From: Microcebus murinus
Taxonomy: Eukaryota > Chordata > Mammalia > Primates > Cheirogaleidae
DNA length: 64,000 nucleotides
Assembly: GCF_040939455.1 (NCBI RefSeq)
Contig: NC_134108.1
Span: forward strand, 48,731,501 to 48,795,500
Direction of reading: 5' to 3'
Positions 23,189-35,594 of the stretch are shown here, piece after piece; the stretch's first letter is position 1, and each line of letters opens with the position of its first letter. The position numbers were made by a program, and so were the translations under genes. The notes under the pieces were generated by a model. That model saw nothing but the letters and a program-made list of their open reading frames with translations, was not told the origin of the DNA and did not search any database.

Positions 23189-23558
23189 TACTATGGTCTG
23201 AATGTGTCCCCCCAAACTCATGTGTTGGAAACTCAACTCCTGGTGCAGCAGTGTTGGGAGGTGAAGCCTTTTGGGAAGTATTTTGGTCATGAGGACTCTG
23301 GCCTTATGAATGGATCAATGCTGTATAAAAAGGGCTTGTGGAAGTGGGTTCTCTCTCTTCTGCTTTTCTGCCATGTGGGCACACAACATTTGTCCTCTCT
23401 GCCCTTCTGCCATGTGGGGATGAAGCAAGAAGGCACTCACCAGATGTTGGTACCCTGATCTTGGACTTCCCAGCCTCCAGAACTGTGAGAAATAAACTTC
23501 TTTATAAATTACCCAAACTGTGATATTCTGTTATAGCAGCACAAAATGGACTAAGAAC
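23189..23558 (+). mobile_element. MST-type MaLR LTR
   Basis: 'gtctgaatgtgtccccccaa', 'gttggaaactcaactcctgg', 'cttctgccatgtgggg', 'cagcctccagaactgtgaga' and 'ggactaagaa' follow the MSTA/MSTB order. A short internal duplication of the 'ccttctgccatgtggg' segment is visible. No internal retroviral region lies beside it. Confidence 0.85.
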
Positions 23559-23745
23559 TATCTAACATTAAGTCATGTACAACAGCAGAAGTGGGCTGCA
23601 AAATTGACTTTGAGCTTCCTTGCAACTGAAGCAAAAAAGGAAACATAATTACAGTCTGTTCACAGTGTCCAGAGGTAAATACAAGCCTTTTGCTATAAAT
23701 GTTATAGCAAACAGCTTTATAGCCTGTTTATATACATCAGCTTTC

Positions 23746-23965
<220 letters not shown>

Positions 23966-24675
23966 TTAAAATATTTATAATTTAAAAATTATTTTAAAAT
24001 TTAAAATAGATATTAGAATTCTAGGGGAAAATCTCTTCCATTTCATATGTTAACTAAATTAAAGGATAAAAAGTAACAATTCAAATAGGTACAAATGTTT
24101 TCATATTTTTGAGCTACCTATGTTACTTAAGTTTTATCAGCTATGAAACTTTTAATTTTTTAATTGTATTGACAGGATAATATTATTAATAGCCAGCAAT
24201 ATAAAACAGAAAATATTTACTCACAATATTTCCACTACAGTCTATCAACTAATCTCATTATGTTATATTTGTATTCTGCTTTATGGAATGATATATCATA
24301 TAAATTTAATGTTATCAATATATATTCATAATTATATTTTTAAGTGACTTAATATTAAATTAATTAAATATAGCATAAGTTAATTATTTCTTGTATACTT
24401 AGGTTTATCCAATTGTTTCACAATTACAGATAAAACTTCAGGAAACCACTTTTTTCTTTTGGAATATTTTCCTCAGATGGTTTTATATTTCAGAGTCAAA
24501 AGCCTTTAAGATTTTTATGGCTTTTAATGTGTATGACAAATTGATTGTCAAAGTTCTGCATCAAATTATAATAAAATCTAGCAATATATAAATGCACAGG
24601 TTTTATCAGATTGTCTACATTTTGCTAATTTGATATGTATAATTTAGTTCCTCTCTATTGTGTTAATTTTTGGTT
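23966..24675. other. AT-rich DNA, nothing recognised
   Basis: Very AT-rich with no open frames of note. Could be decayed L1, but I cannot assign it. Confidence 0.4.
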
Positions 24676-24679
24676 GTGG

Positions 24680-25010
24680 TGGTTATTTTAAGTAATGAAG
24701 AACATTTTTTCATATGTATTATGCTAATTTTATATCTTGTGTGGATTGTATGTAGCATTTCTAATTTATAAGTCAGAGTCTTAATGTTTTCTTAGTAAAT
24801 TTTCATGATTTCTTCATATAATATAAATATGAATCCCTTAGATTTTTAATAAAACTATTTTCTCTAATCAATTTTCTTTCAGTTTTTGTCCTGTCGAACT
24901 ATTACACTTTTATGTAGTCAGTTCTGTTGATCTCTACTTTTATACTTTCTTTGATCATTTAATAGCTTTAAGATAATTAACCCACCAGAGATTTGATAAT
25001 TACTCAGAAT
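24680..25010 (-). mobile_element. Decayed L1, antisense
   Basis: 'aagaacattttttcatatgt' and later 'ttttatgtagtcagttctgt' resemble the reverse complement of an L1 ORF2 end. Weak but ordered. Confidence 0.5.
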
Positions 25011-25429
25011 CACTCAGTTTTTTCTGTGTTTTATAAAAAAAAAAAGATGTTTAACTCTTTAACACACATATGTAATTTATTTTTAGTGTATGCGATGAAA
25101 GGCTAATCTAAATTATTTTTTTTCCAAAGAGCTTAATCATTGTCCCAAGAACATTTAAGTAATACTTCTTTTCCTCATCATTTTGTGATGGTTCCTTTAT
25201 TACATAATAAGTTCCCACAATAAGAGTAAGTCTCCTGAAGAGACTAATGAAGAGAAATAATCTATTCTCTTTATTTATTTACACATCAATCTTTTTTATC
25301 AGTAGCCTGTTGCTTTTACTCATCTTTGAAATCATACTTAAATATCTGGTGAGAACTAGTTTTCTCTGCTTCTGTTTAAAAGAATACTTTGTTTCTGTTT
25401 TTGGTGAAAATTAGCTAATCTTCCTAACA

Positions 25430-25625
25430 GCTAATACATAATGAGTACTGACCTTGTGTCAGGCACAGGGCGAGGCTCTTCATTTGCACACTGCCATTGA
25501 ATCTTGGCTACAAGTTCTCTAAGATAGGGATTGTTGCAGTCTCATTGTGTGGATAAGGAACTGAGGCTAAGAGAGGTTAAATAATTTGTTAAAGGTCAGA
25601 CAGTTAAAGCCAAAGCCTGATGAGT
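25430..25625 (-). mobile_element. MIR SINE fragment
   Basis: 'gaccttgtgtcaggcacagg', then 'aaggaactgaggctaagaga', then 'taatttgttaaaggtcagac': reverse MIR order. Confidence 0.75.
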
Positions 25626-26850
25626 CTATTCTTGTAGGGAATCAAAACATAAAACTTTTGGCAGTCTCCAAGTCCTTCTTTACTTTGAATGGCATAGTTT
25701 TCAATCTATAAAGTAATGAGAGAACAATGGGTATTTTATCCATTATGTAGCAGTTCTCCCAGGTCCTGTTTCCATATTTGGGGCTTATAGAGCACCCTTC
25801 TTCATTTATGTCTCTTGATAAAGCTCTTTCGTTTTCTTTATAGATTCTCAGACATACAATGCGAGGCTCATTTCTAAGCACCTTCTGTGTTTTGTTGCCA
25901 TTGTGAGTGGAGCCATTCCTGCTGAGGCTACCTCACAGGATTCCCTTGGTAATGGGCATCCTAACAGGTTAACATCTGTTTTAACTTCCACAAATTGCAG
26001 GTCCATGCCAGAGTCAGAGCTGCCCCCCACAACCCTTCCGTGTGACTCAGGCCTCACTCTTTCCTTTCGTGTGGACAGGGATACTAACACAAATCATATT
26101 CCCTTCCCACTATCTCATGTTATGGGAAGAGCAGGTCTCCAGGCCAGTGTGAGTAGAGAACTGGGGAGGGTGCAGAGGGGGAGGAGGGGAGAGCTATGTT
26201 ACCACAGATGCAGAAGGGGCGGCAGGCACACTGCATTTTGTTGTTGCTGGGCTAATTCCTTGTGTGCAACTAATCATGCATTCTGGGTACAAGCACTTAT
26301 ACTCGGCTGGAAAAGAATCATTCCATCAGCAACATTTATTGAGCACCCATTCTAGTACCTCATGGGGCCACAATATGAATGAAAGTACTGCTCTACCCCT
26401 AAAAGAATGGAAGGCATCGGGCCTCTTTGTTTTCTCATTCCAGGGAGAGAATGGATCTTGGTGAATAGTCTGGAACATCAATAGCTCTTCAAAGACTTCC
26501 CAAGAAAGCTTTTCAAGGTATAATAATGAGTATCTTTTATAGCAGAAATCCTTCTATCATTGTCTCTAAGAAGGAGCAGCAGGGAGCAGAGGATGGGCGG
26601 ATGTCACAGCACACCTTTCGCCCAGACCAGGACCACACTGGGCAAAGCTCACCCATATCACTACAGAAACGCCAGGAGAGCCACGCTTCTGGGCAAGCAC
26701 TACCCGCTGGCAGTGTGGAAATGCTTCCACTCTGAGCTCTATCAACAATTAACGCTGTAACTGTGGGCAAGTTGGTTAATTTGAGTAAGTGTTCATTTCT
26801 TCAGCTCCAGAGCTATAAGGGACTTATTAATACAATAAGAAATCTATAAG
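25626..26850. other. Single-copy DNA, no gene recognised
   Basis: Holds a 150-codon open frame at 25903-26355 (plus) opposed by an 80-codon frame on the other strand. No domain, signal or splice context was seen. Confidence 0.4.
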
Positions 26851-26859
26851 AAGCTACAA

Positions 26860-27420
26860 GAACTAATAAGTGAGCTTAGCAAGGTTGCAAGATATAAGGC
26901 CAGTATACAAAAATTACCATATTTTTATATACAATAAATGAGTCATTAGAAACTGAAATTTAATAATATCATTTATAATGGCATCAAAAATATTAAATAT
27001 TTAGGGATAAATTTAACAAAATATGCCTTTTGTTAAATGCATATTTATGCATGACCTGTACACAATGAAAAAACATAAAACTTTGCTTACAGAAATTAAT
27101 AAAGACCTGAGCAAACAGAGAGAAATATCATGCTTATAGATGAAAAGACTCAATGTTGTTATAATTCCAATGCTCCACAAATTGATCTATATACTCAATC
27201 CATTTCCAATCAAAATCCTAGAGGGAATTTTGCAGAAATTGGTAAGCTGATTCTAAAATTTATAGAGAAATAAATGCAAAGGACCTAGAATAGGTCAGTA
27301 CTCAGACAAAACAATTTTGATTAAAAAATTGACTTTGATTAAATTTTTGATTGAAAAGAACACATTCATAGGATTTACAATACCTGATATAGATGCATAT
27401 AAAACAAAGGTCTATAGATA
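26860..27420 (+). mobile_element. Old L1 ORF2 fragment
   Basis: 'gagcttagcaaggttgcaag', 'tatttagggataaatttaac' and 'ccaatcaaaatcctagaggg' are L1 ORF2 text, sense, without an open frame. Confidence 0.85.
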
Positions 27421-27436
27421 CATGTGTAGTTTTGAC

Positions 27437-27761
27437 TGTAGTGCACCAGGTGTTCAAGAGGAAGCAGAACTGTGTGTGGGCTGTAGCAGAGAAGTCTTCA
27501 CGAGTGAGAAGGGACAGGGAACTAGCGACTACACATGCCAGATTTAAATCTGCAGATGTGAAGCACTTGACAGAATCCCAGTGCATATTAACAGATTGTA
27601 TGAGGCCACACACTGGGAGGCTTAATCTGCTTTACTCAATTTACTGATTCAAATGTTAATCTCATCCAGAAACACCCTCGCAGACACACCCAGAATAATG
27701 TTTAACCAAATATCTGGGCACCCTATGGCCCAATTAAGTTGACACTTAATTAACCATCACA
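27437..27761 (+). mobile_element. ERVL-type LTR (MLT2-like)
   Basis: Begins TGTAGTGCACCAGG and ends 'taaccatcaca'. It carries 'aatctgctttactcaattta', 'catccagaaacaccctcgca' and 'caaatatctgggcaccctat', which I associate with MLT2 LTRs of ERVL elements. TG...CA ends are present, but no clear 5-bp duplication. No internal genes are present. Confidence 0.6.
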
Positions 27762-30127
27762 CAAAATCTTGGCTCAGCCTTGGAAAGTCCTGATTCTATG
27801 GGTCTGGATTTTTAATACATTCTCCCAGCTGATTCTGACATGCTGGTGTCTTTGACTCCGATTCTTACCCGTGGTGCTCCAGCAATGTCAGGAGGCGGTG
27901 CTGTGGGAAGGGCTCCTGTGCAGGGGAGGAGACGGGGCCACCTGGAGCCTGCTGAAATTGTCCAAACCAGCCACACCTGAGCTGCTTACCTCACCTCACT
28001 CGTTCCTTCCTGTGGAAACCACCCTCACTCCTGCCTCCTGACAGACCTGGTGCTTTCCTGTGTAGCTTCTTGCACCGTGTGCCATGCTTCCTTTTCCTGG
28101 GGCTCTGTGAGTCAAAAATTCTTCCTTCATAACAGTTATTTCCATGTCTGTGTGTCAACCATATTTGATTTAAACAAATCCCAGGTACATGTTAAAACCA
28201 GATGCCTAGAGAACAACAGGGAAGTGACTGAGCATTTCATTGCTAAGACTTTGGAGTTTTGTCTTCACATGCTCTTGTGGGTAAGAGAGACCCTCACCCA
28301 GAAAGGCAGCCAGACTCAGGGCTGGCTCCAAGAGCGGTTATCTCTGTGGGCTCCCATTGGGGCACGCTGTGTGCATACCCAGCAACACCCTTTGTTATTT
28401 TTGTTGATGTTATAATGCAAGTCCTAAATTTTGAAAGTGCCAGGGACAGACTCTCCTTTAACAAGAGCTAAAGATAGCAGGAAGACACACTTTTGATTTT
28501 TACCTGGAGCCAATCTCATTAGGTGACCAATTTAGGAGAAATATAATGTAATCTCAGGCTTTTGTGACAGTGAGTGCATTGGGCTTGCTGCCACTGCCTC
28601 AGAAATCATCTTTTGCCAAAGCCTCAAAGAGGGAATTTAGGGGCAGCTTGCTCAGTACAGGGAAAGAATATCTTTTCTAGTCTAGATAGTAGATCATTTA
28701 AAATCACTAAGACTGTAATTTCTCCTCTCTTTCCCTCTGCTCCATCTTTCAAATCGTTTTGAGCTGATTTTGAGTGAATACAATTTTGATTTCTATTTTT
28801 GTTTTTATAGACTAATTATTTTTGATAACTAGTTCCATTTGTTCTCTATAATATGCTTGTCTTGCTCCTATAGGACATCTCTATTGAAATAAAAATTATT
28901 TCCTTGGAGATGAAGAGCTCCAAAACCCACAGTGCTTGGAAGTGAGTAATGTGTGGACTGGGGGTAGTTTTCTGAGTTTAGATGGTGAACTGAAAGTCAT
29001 CCTCAGCTTAAAGACATGTTGTTATTTATAAAAGGTTCTAATAGATACCCAAAATTTTCATTGCAATTATTATACAGAAGTGATTTCGCATCTGTTCTCC
29101 TTTCTCAGCTTCCCAAAGGTATTATATAGAAAAATGTTGTATAAACCTTTTGAGGAGTTTTATCTGTTTCATTAATTTTTTTCCTTTGTATCTTTGTTAA
29201 AAAATTTAAAATGGTAAGTTTGGTATTTGCCTACCCTGGTTTTTAACGGTTAAATTTCTCAGGATTTGTAGTGGTGACTCTTGGCCTTCCAAGATGTACT
29301 CAATCTAATGGGTCTGAGGAGAACAGCACGAGGGGCTTTTCGGTGGAGGATGCGAAAGGAACTCTCAGATTCTCTTTAAAGTTTGGTCCTCGTGAGCCAA
29401 GGTCCCCAGGTTCTGCTTCCTTTGACCTTCAGGAAGCTCTGCAGTCCCCCAGCCTCCCTCCTGAGCCCGGCTCTCCAGCCCTGGCGCTGACCTCCCTCCC
29501 GAGCCCGGGCTTGCATTTTAGTTGTGCCCTGTGAGTCTCCATTTTACTGTCCCTTGGGTCTGGCTGGGTTCTGCCATCATGTGTCTCTAACAGGTGGGAA
29601 ACTAGCAGTAGGGAAGCCTGACTTGTCCTTCACCAAGGAAACCCAGGAAGAGGTGGGGCTGGGGTCCTGCCCTAAGCCCATTCGCTGAGCTGGGAACACC
29701 ACAGTCTTCTCTGTCCTGGAATTAAGGACTTCAGAATAGGAGGAGGGAGCTATTCTGTCCTTTCTCATGGTTGGGAGGGACGCATGAGAGACAGCCGGGC
29801 TCCAGGGACAGGGTGCTTCCACACCTAGAACACTGGGCTAGGGGAGAGCCCCAAGAATCAGAACTGTGGTCCTCTGAAGGCTGTAGGTGGTGAACAGGCT
29901 TCAGACAAACGCAGCGGAGGGAGAGAAATGCGGGGAGCGGGAGGAGGGAGGATCTCATCATGCTAAATGCATTCTGTGGAACACTCACGTGCTATGATCT
30001 TCCGTGCAAGAGCAGTCTACAATCAAATACACTTGGGACAGGCTGGACAAATAAATTCCAATAGGTTTCTTGACTGCAGGAATTCTCAGAGCCTTAAACA
30101 AGCTAATGTTCATGGTAAAGAGGGCAC
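27762..30127. other. Single-copy DNA, no gene recognised
   Basis: No repeat family firmly recognised. A 121-codon plus-strand frame at 28050-28415 and an 87-codon frame at 29271-29534 lack recognisable features. At about 29440-29520 there is a short imperfect duplication around 'gagcccgg'. Confidence 0.4.
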
Positions 30128-30141
30128 AGTACACAGTATTT

Positions 30142-30965
30142 TTTTTTCTATTATTTTATTTTGGCATATTATGGGGGTACAGATTTTAAGGTTTCAATAA
30201 ATGCCCATTTCCCCCCTCCCCCCAAAAGTCTGAGTCTCCATCATGACCATCCCCCAGATGGTGCACATCTCACTCACTATGTATGTATATACCCGCCCCC
30301 CTCCCCCTCCCACCTGCCCAATACCCTATTACTGTAGCACCTATGTGTCCACTTAGGTGCTACTCAGTTAATACCAGTTTGCTGGAGAATATATCTGGTG
30401 CTTGTTTTTCCATTCTTGGGATACTTCACTTAGTAGTATGGGTTCCAGCTCTAACCAGGAAAATATAAGATATGCTATATCACCATTGTTTCTTAGAGCT
30501 GAATAGTACTCCATGGTGTACATATACCACATTTTATTAATCCATTCTTGGATTGATGGGCACTTGGGCTGTTTCCACAGCCTTGCAATTATGAATTGTG
30601 CTGCTATGAACATTCGAGTGCAGGTGTCTTTTTTGTAGAGTGTCACTGGATCATTTGGGTAGATGCCCAGCAATGGGATTGCTGGATCAAATGGTAGATC
30701 CACTTGTATCGCTTTAAGGTATCTCCATATTGCTTTCCACAGAGGTTGAACTAGTTTGCAGTCCCACCAGCAGTGTAGGAGTGTTCCTCTCTCTCCGCAA
30801 CCACGCCAGCATTTATTGTTTGGAGATTTTTTGATAAAGGCCATTCTCACTGGGGTTAAGTGATATCTCATTGTGGTTTTGATTTGCATTTCCCTGATGA
30901 TTAGAGATGTTGAGCATTTCTTCATATGTTTGTTGGCCATTCTTCTGTCTTCTTTAGAAAAATTT
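30142..30965 (-). mobile_element. Young lemur-type L1, 5'-truncated, antisense
   Basis: The target-site duplication agtacacagtattt is exact at 30128-30141 and 30966-30979. On the minus strand the insert carries the ORF2 C-terminus followed by the 3'UTR with the C/G-rich tract and 'gtacccccataatatgcc', then poly-A. It is the best-preserved L1 in the window and nearly identical over the shared part to the copy at 2647-2939. Confidence 0.96.
30368..30940 (-). pseudogene. L1 ORF2 C-terminal fragment, still open (190 codons)
   Basis: Encodes the last part of L1 ORF2p, including the cysteine-rich zinc-knuckle-like region ([18 protein letters not shown], residues about 43-60) and the [12 protein letters not shown] and [10 protein letters not shown] motifs, ending in SPANWY. 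The endonuclease and reverse-transcriptase domains are missing because of 5' truncation, so it cannot move itself. The uninterrupted frame suggests a recent insertion. Confidence 0.9.
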
Positions 30966-31002
30966 AGTACACAGTATTTGCCAAAGTACCTAAGTCAGAT
31001 GA

Positions 31003-31019
31003 CAATCTCTCTCTCTCTT

Positions 31020-31089
<70 letters not shown>
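31003..31089. repeat. (CT)n microsatellite
   Basis: Nearly pure CT/TC dinucleotides over about 85 bp, with a few CTTT interruptions on the left. It lies 23 bp beyond the L1 duplication at 30979. Serine/leucine or arginine/glutamate peptides read from it are artefacts. Confidence 0.98.
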
Positions 31090-31092
<3 letters not shown>

Positions 31093-31584
31093 GTAAGAAG
31101 CTATGAAATTGTGGAATGCTGGAGTTGTGTGGAACAAGTTCTCCAATAACTGGTTGTTGAGAGGAACAACACCTGTCCTCACTATTACCAAATAACACTG
31201 TGGAGGATTTACTGGAATCCAGAACTGAAGAAGATAAGATAAAGTCCCCATGCGAGCTGGTCAGCATGGCCCCAGGCTGGGAGAAACAGGTCTCCTGAGG
31301 CCCACAGGCCAGGCTCACACACTCGGAGCCACTGCACACACCCAGCTGGGCAGTGGCCAACGGAAGTGCTCTGTGCCCAGGCTGGTAGTAGATTCTGGAA
31401 GTGATTGAGGATCCCTCAGAGAAAGAGTGAAGAAATCTACAACATCTGCTTTCATTTTGCAGGCCACGAAGTCTTTCCAGTCTTTGGGTGGGCTGTGTAG
31501 CCTTTTAAGAGCTTTCTCCCAGGAAGGCGGGCAGTGCGGGGACAGCACCCTGCGAGGGAGGACTGGGGTGTGGTCCTGGTTGTC
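31090..31584. other. Single-copy DNA, no gene recognised
   Basis: Part of a 193-codon minus-strand open frame (31315-31896) that runs on through a MIR, which argues against it being a real exon. Confidence 0.45.
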
Positions 31585-31760
31585 CTCTCTCCCTACCAGG
31601 TGATTTTGAGTGAGCCTCCCAGTTTCTGTGAACCTCCATTTCCTCAGCTCTGGATGGAAAGTACCTCCTGACACAAATGCAACATTGTTGTTTGCAATAA
31701 ATGGAGCAAGCATGTCGTTGGTGAAACTTTGTAAACCAAAAAGGACTGTTTTAGTGTCAG
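31585..31760 (+). mobile_element. MIR SINE fragment
   Basis: 'ttttgagtgagcctcccagt', 'ctccatttcctcagctctgg' and 'gaaactttgtaaacc' fit a forward MIR. It underlies the middle of the longest open frame in the window. Confidence 0.55.
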
Positions 31761-31946
31761 GGACCCTTATGGAATCATCGCCATGAGAGAAATGTGTGCA
31801 GGGCAGAGCAGGATCGGGGAGCTGCTGAGGGGGTGAGGCTGTGTCCTGATGAGACCCTGTCCCACCTCTTGGGTCCCACTCACAACAGTGAGTCACCAGA
31901 GGGTCCTGCGTGGGTGACTAGGGCTCTGGTGAAGCTAGGGTGGCTT

Positions 31947-31953
31947 GCTTTCT

Positions 31954-32046
<93 letters not shown>

Positions 32047-32347
32047 CTTTTCTTTTCTTTCTTTTTGACAGACTCTCACTCTGTTGCCTGGGCTAGAGTG
32101 CCATGGCATCAGCCTAGCTCACAGCAACCTCAAACTCCTGGGCTCAAGTGATCCTTCTGCCTCAGCCTCCCAAGTAGCTGGGACTACAGGCATGTGCCAC
32201 AGTGCCCAGCTATTTTCTTCTATTTTTAGTAAAAATTGGGTCTCGCTCTTGCTCAGGCTGGTCTTGAACTCCTGAGCCCAAGTGAACCTCCTGCCTCAGT
32301 CTCCCAGAGTGCTAGTATTATAGGTGTGAGCCACCGCGCCCAGCGTG
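31947..32347 (-). mobile_element. Alu SINE, antisense, with greatly expanded tail
   Basis: The Alu body (32066-32345) reads on the minus strand from 'gctgggcgcggtggctcaca' at the right to the tail at the left. The A-tail has turned into a (GAAA)n/(GA)n tract of about 120 bp (31947-32066 on the plus strand as CTTT and CT). The duplication gggtggctt flanks it at 31938-31946 and 32348-32356. Confidence 0.9.
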
Positions 32348-32504
32348 GGGTGGCTTTCTGCCCTTGGTACATGTCACTTGTATGTTTCTCTGCATCAGAC
32401 ACAGTTCCTGCTGACCCTCCAACTCAACATTCCTCAGAAAGCTTGCAGGGTTCGGCTCACAGCTCCTCAAAATTAGAGTCACTAAAGTAGGAAGTGGCTT
32501 AGTC

Positions 32505-32650
32505 AATAGTTTTTCAACTTCAGTGCATCCTGTTAAAACACAGATTACTGGGTCCAGAGTCAGCAGAAATGTGCATTTCTAAGTTCCCAGGTGATACTGA
32601 TTCTGTTGGTCCCAGACACTGCCTTGGGCTGACCAGATTGGAGAGTCCTG
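32505..32650. mobile_element. MER5-type MITE fragment
   Basis: 'agtttttcaacttcagtgca', 'acacagattactgggtccag' and 'caggtgatactgattctgtt' match MER5. Confidence 0.75.
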
Positions 32651-33555
32651 GGGCTCTGCTGTAGCCCCTCCCCTGAAAATCCCAGGAATCCATTTTCCAC
32701 CAATGCTAAAAGGTCAGGGGGGCCTGGCTGCCCACTGTGCCTTGTGTGAGACTTGGGGAGGGTCTGGTTCTGCCGCATCATCACCCAGCCCCTTGTCCAC
32801 TAAGAGCTGTGGTGGTGCAGGGCATTGGCGCCCCGTTATAGACCCTTTGTCAAAGGATGTTCATTTGTTCTCCAATCTAGAGAGTTAGCCTAGGTCCGCC
32901 TCAAGGTGCTGCCTTTTGACTTGGTCGGTTTTCAGGTCTTGCCTCTGTGGGCTGAGAGCATTTTGCTGAGTGCCAGCTGTCATCCGGTGACCTGAAAAAG
33001 CCCTCAGCCAGCAGCTGGGCTGTGCGCGGTGGCAGTTACCGCTGGGCGGTCCAGGCATCACTCCGGGCACTGCTCGCGGCCCTCACCCAGCTGCCCTCTG
33101 CCCTCCCCACGCGTGTTGCCCAGTTACCTGCCAGTGTGTGCGTTTCTCACCATCCGGTCCCTTCCTGGGGCCCTGCTACCCGGGCCTCTCCCCCCTCGGG
33201 GTCATCGAGCACCTGCTGTCCTTTTCAGGATCTGTTTTCACGTCAGTGACCCCTACGGACACAGAGTCGGCTCTCATACTGATTCCCATGTTGTTTGTGA
33301 CTTTTCCTCACCTAATTTTTCTATGATTTTCATTCCATTTTCCACTCAGATTCACTTTGTCTCATCCCCTGGCTACACCCAAAGGCCTGGGGTTCAATTT
33401 TCCTCCAGGTTTTATTATATGAGAGTGGTGCTAAACCCTGTGGGACCTGCTTTATATGAAATAATAACTCTTCTCCATCTCATAAAGGTGTTCTTGGTGT
33501 AACTCCATGAGTTTGTTTCCTGTCAGAAACTCAGCAACTTATGAAAACTTAGCTT
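32651..33555. other. GC-rich single-copy DNA, no gene recognised
   Basis: A 157-codon plus-strand frame (33029-33502) overlaps two others. No domain or splice context recognised. Confidence 0.4.
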
Positions 33556-33559
33556 TTAT

Positions 33560-33770
33560 AGACTCTTCTTTGAACAGCTTTATTGCGATATAATTCACAC
33601 ACCACACAATTCGCCTAATTAAAGTATACAACTCAATGGTTTTTAGTGTATTCACAGGTCTGTATTACCATCCCCACAGTCAATCCTCAAACATTTCATC
33701 ACCTCGAAGAAGAAACCCTGTCTGTACCTTAAGCTGTCATTCCTTATCCCCAGCCCTAGCTGGGCTCCTG
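33560..33770 (-). mobile_element. Old L1 3' end, antisense, left part
   Basis: 'agctttattgcgatataatt', 'ttaaagtatacaactcaatg' and 'accatccccacagtcaatcc' are the reverse of an L1M 3' end. It is split by an LTR and continues at 34261. Confidence 0.85.
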
Positions 33771-34260
33771 GAAATATTAGTACATGGGCATTTTTTGAGG
33801 ATGAAAATAATGTAGAAAATTGGACCCTCGGTTGTTTGCGCATGTTAACTGCTTCCTGCTCAGCACCCCTTGCTCTTAGAGCACGTATTAACTGCAGATG
33901 CACTGTTTCTTTGTCAGGCAGGAAAAAAATAACTCCAGGGTCATGAAGAGAATTTAGAGTTTATTTTGCAGAAGAAATGAATGCCCCTGAAAGAGTTGCA
34001 ACTAACTAAGGATGTCCAGCAGTGTAGTTACTTGAGGCTAAAAACAACACAATTCCCCTCCCTTACCCTACTGTTACTCCCTAGTCACATGAAAGCTCCC
34101 TGCTGCATTTCTTCAGATAGGCAGACCTGACAGAGCTGTTGCTCTCCCATCTTCTCACTTTGGCCAAATCAAATAAATCTTTATCTCCAAGCACCAGTTT
34201 CACAGTTTGGCTTTAACTGCACATCGGGTACGTGAGCCTACATTTGCGGGTCCCGCAACA
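33771..34260 (+). mobile_element. ERV LTR inserted in an old L1 (ERV1-like)
   Basis: The 3' side is LTR-like: AATAAA at 34172-34177, then a short R/U5 and an end at 'gcgggtcccgcaaca' (34260), with L1 text resuming at once. The start is uncertain; TG at 33771-33781 or 33905 are possible, and the left part may be a second fragment. No gag, pol or env text was seen. Confidence 0.5.
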
Positions 34261-34525
34261 CACTCAGTAATCCACCTTCTCTCTCTGCAGACTTCCCTGT
34301 TCTGGGAATGGAGTCACACAATATGTGGTCCTTTGTGACTGGATTCTTTCATTTAGCCTAGTGTTTATAAGGTTTACCTATGTTGTAGCATGTGTCAGTA
34401 CTCATTCCTTTTTATGGCTGAGTAATATTCCATTGTGTGATATGTGTGATATGCATTTTGTTTATCTAGTCAACTATTGATGGACATTTGGGTTGCTTCC
34501 ACTTATTGGCTATTGCGTTTTTATA
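34261..34525 (-). mobile_element. Old L1 3' end, antisense, right part
   Basis: 'ctgttctgggaatggagtca', 'gtagcatgtgtcagtactca', 'gatggacatttgggttgctt' continue the L1 interrupted at 33770. It includes a short tandem duplication of 'tgtgtgatatg'. Confidence 0.88.
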
Positions 34526-34529
34526 GATT

Positions 34530-34700
34530 TTTAGAAGCTGGAAATGAAACGGGCCTTTGAGACTAGAAATCTCAACCCTTTATTTTATAGACCTGGAGCC
34601 AGGGGCTCTGGGAGGTCCTCTGGGCTCTTGTCCAACCACCCCCTGACTCCCTGACAGAGCTGGAAATGGACCCCTGGTCCCCTGGCTTTCAGGTCGTGTA
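34530..34700 (-). mobile_element. MIR-like fragment
   Basis: 'ttattttatagacctggagc' and 'cagagctggaaatggacccc' suggest a reversed MIR core. Weak. Confidence 0.4.
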
Positions 34701-35590
34701 CATCCCCCTCCTATGGAAACACCTGTTAGGGGAATCGGGGAGAGGAATTATCTAGGGTTTCCCAGAGCAGTTCTTAGTTTCATGAATGTTTTCGATTTTC
34801 GCTCCTTCCTATAGTCACCAGGAATGGTTGAGGGAAAGTTAGAATTCTTTATGCGTGTTCTTCCTTGCCATTGTAATCTTTCATGTTCAATCACAGACAA
34901 CTGTCAAGTACCTAATAGTTCTGTGATGAAATGGAATAAAGATAGAAGTACTGCTGGAAAGAGAGACCATCTACTGCCACAAAATGCTGTTTAATTTATT
35001 CAAATTTACCAAAAAGGGCCCCCAAACGGTTTTATGAAGACAAAGAACATCTGGAATAGAGTCAGACAGACCTCTTCGTACTGTGGCCTCTAGATCTGTC
35101 TCCACCCAAGGGTGCCTCTCATGGTCTTCCTCCTCCACCTTCTCTGGACTTCACAGCCCCCCCCCTTCCCTCCACCGAGCCCACCCCCTCCCCTAGGAAA
35201 TCTCAAATGTTCAGGGACAGAAAAAATAGCTCCTTTGTCTCACAGAGGCTCAGGGACTCCAGGTTTAACTCATAATAGAGTTTCCGGGGGAAAAAAGAAC
35301 AATTAATTAAAGATGAGAAACAAGCTGTTTCTTGAGGGGAAATTGCATTGGTAATTTTCCTTTTTCTCCTCCCAGTTATGGGAAAACCAGATCAGTGAGC
35401 CGCTGAGCAGCCTGAGGCAGAACTGGGTCATTCTGCATTAATGTGAAACCGTATGCTTTAGAATGAGGAGGACAGGGTCCATGCTCACAAGTACCCCAAG
35501 TGATGACTTGACAGAAATTCAAACGTGTTAGTACCTATTTTTATGTGAAGAAAGAAAAGTGAAAATGGAATCAGACTAAAAAACCCTGAG
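34701..35590. other. Single-copy DNA, nothing recognised
   Basis: Contains a C-rich run near 35155-35195. No gene recognised. Confidence 0.4.
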
Positions 35591-35594
35591 GACA

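Noticed and set aside
25903..26355. 150-codon open frame
   Set aside because: No domain, opposed by an antisense frame, ordinary single-copy DNA.
30995..31360. Arginine/glutamate-rich protein on the minus strand
   Set aside because: Direct translation of a CT microsatellite.
31315..31896. Longest open frame in the window (193 codons, minus strand)
   Set aside because: It runs through a MIR remnant, has no recognisable domain, no splice context and no promoter. Chance frame.
33029..33502. 157-codon open frame
   Set aside because: GC-rich chance frame; two other frames cover the same bases.
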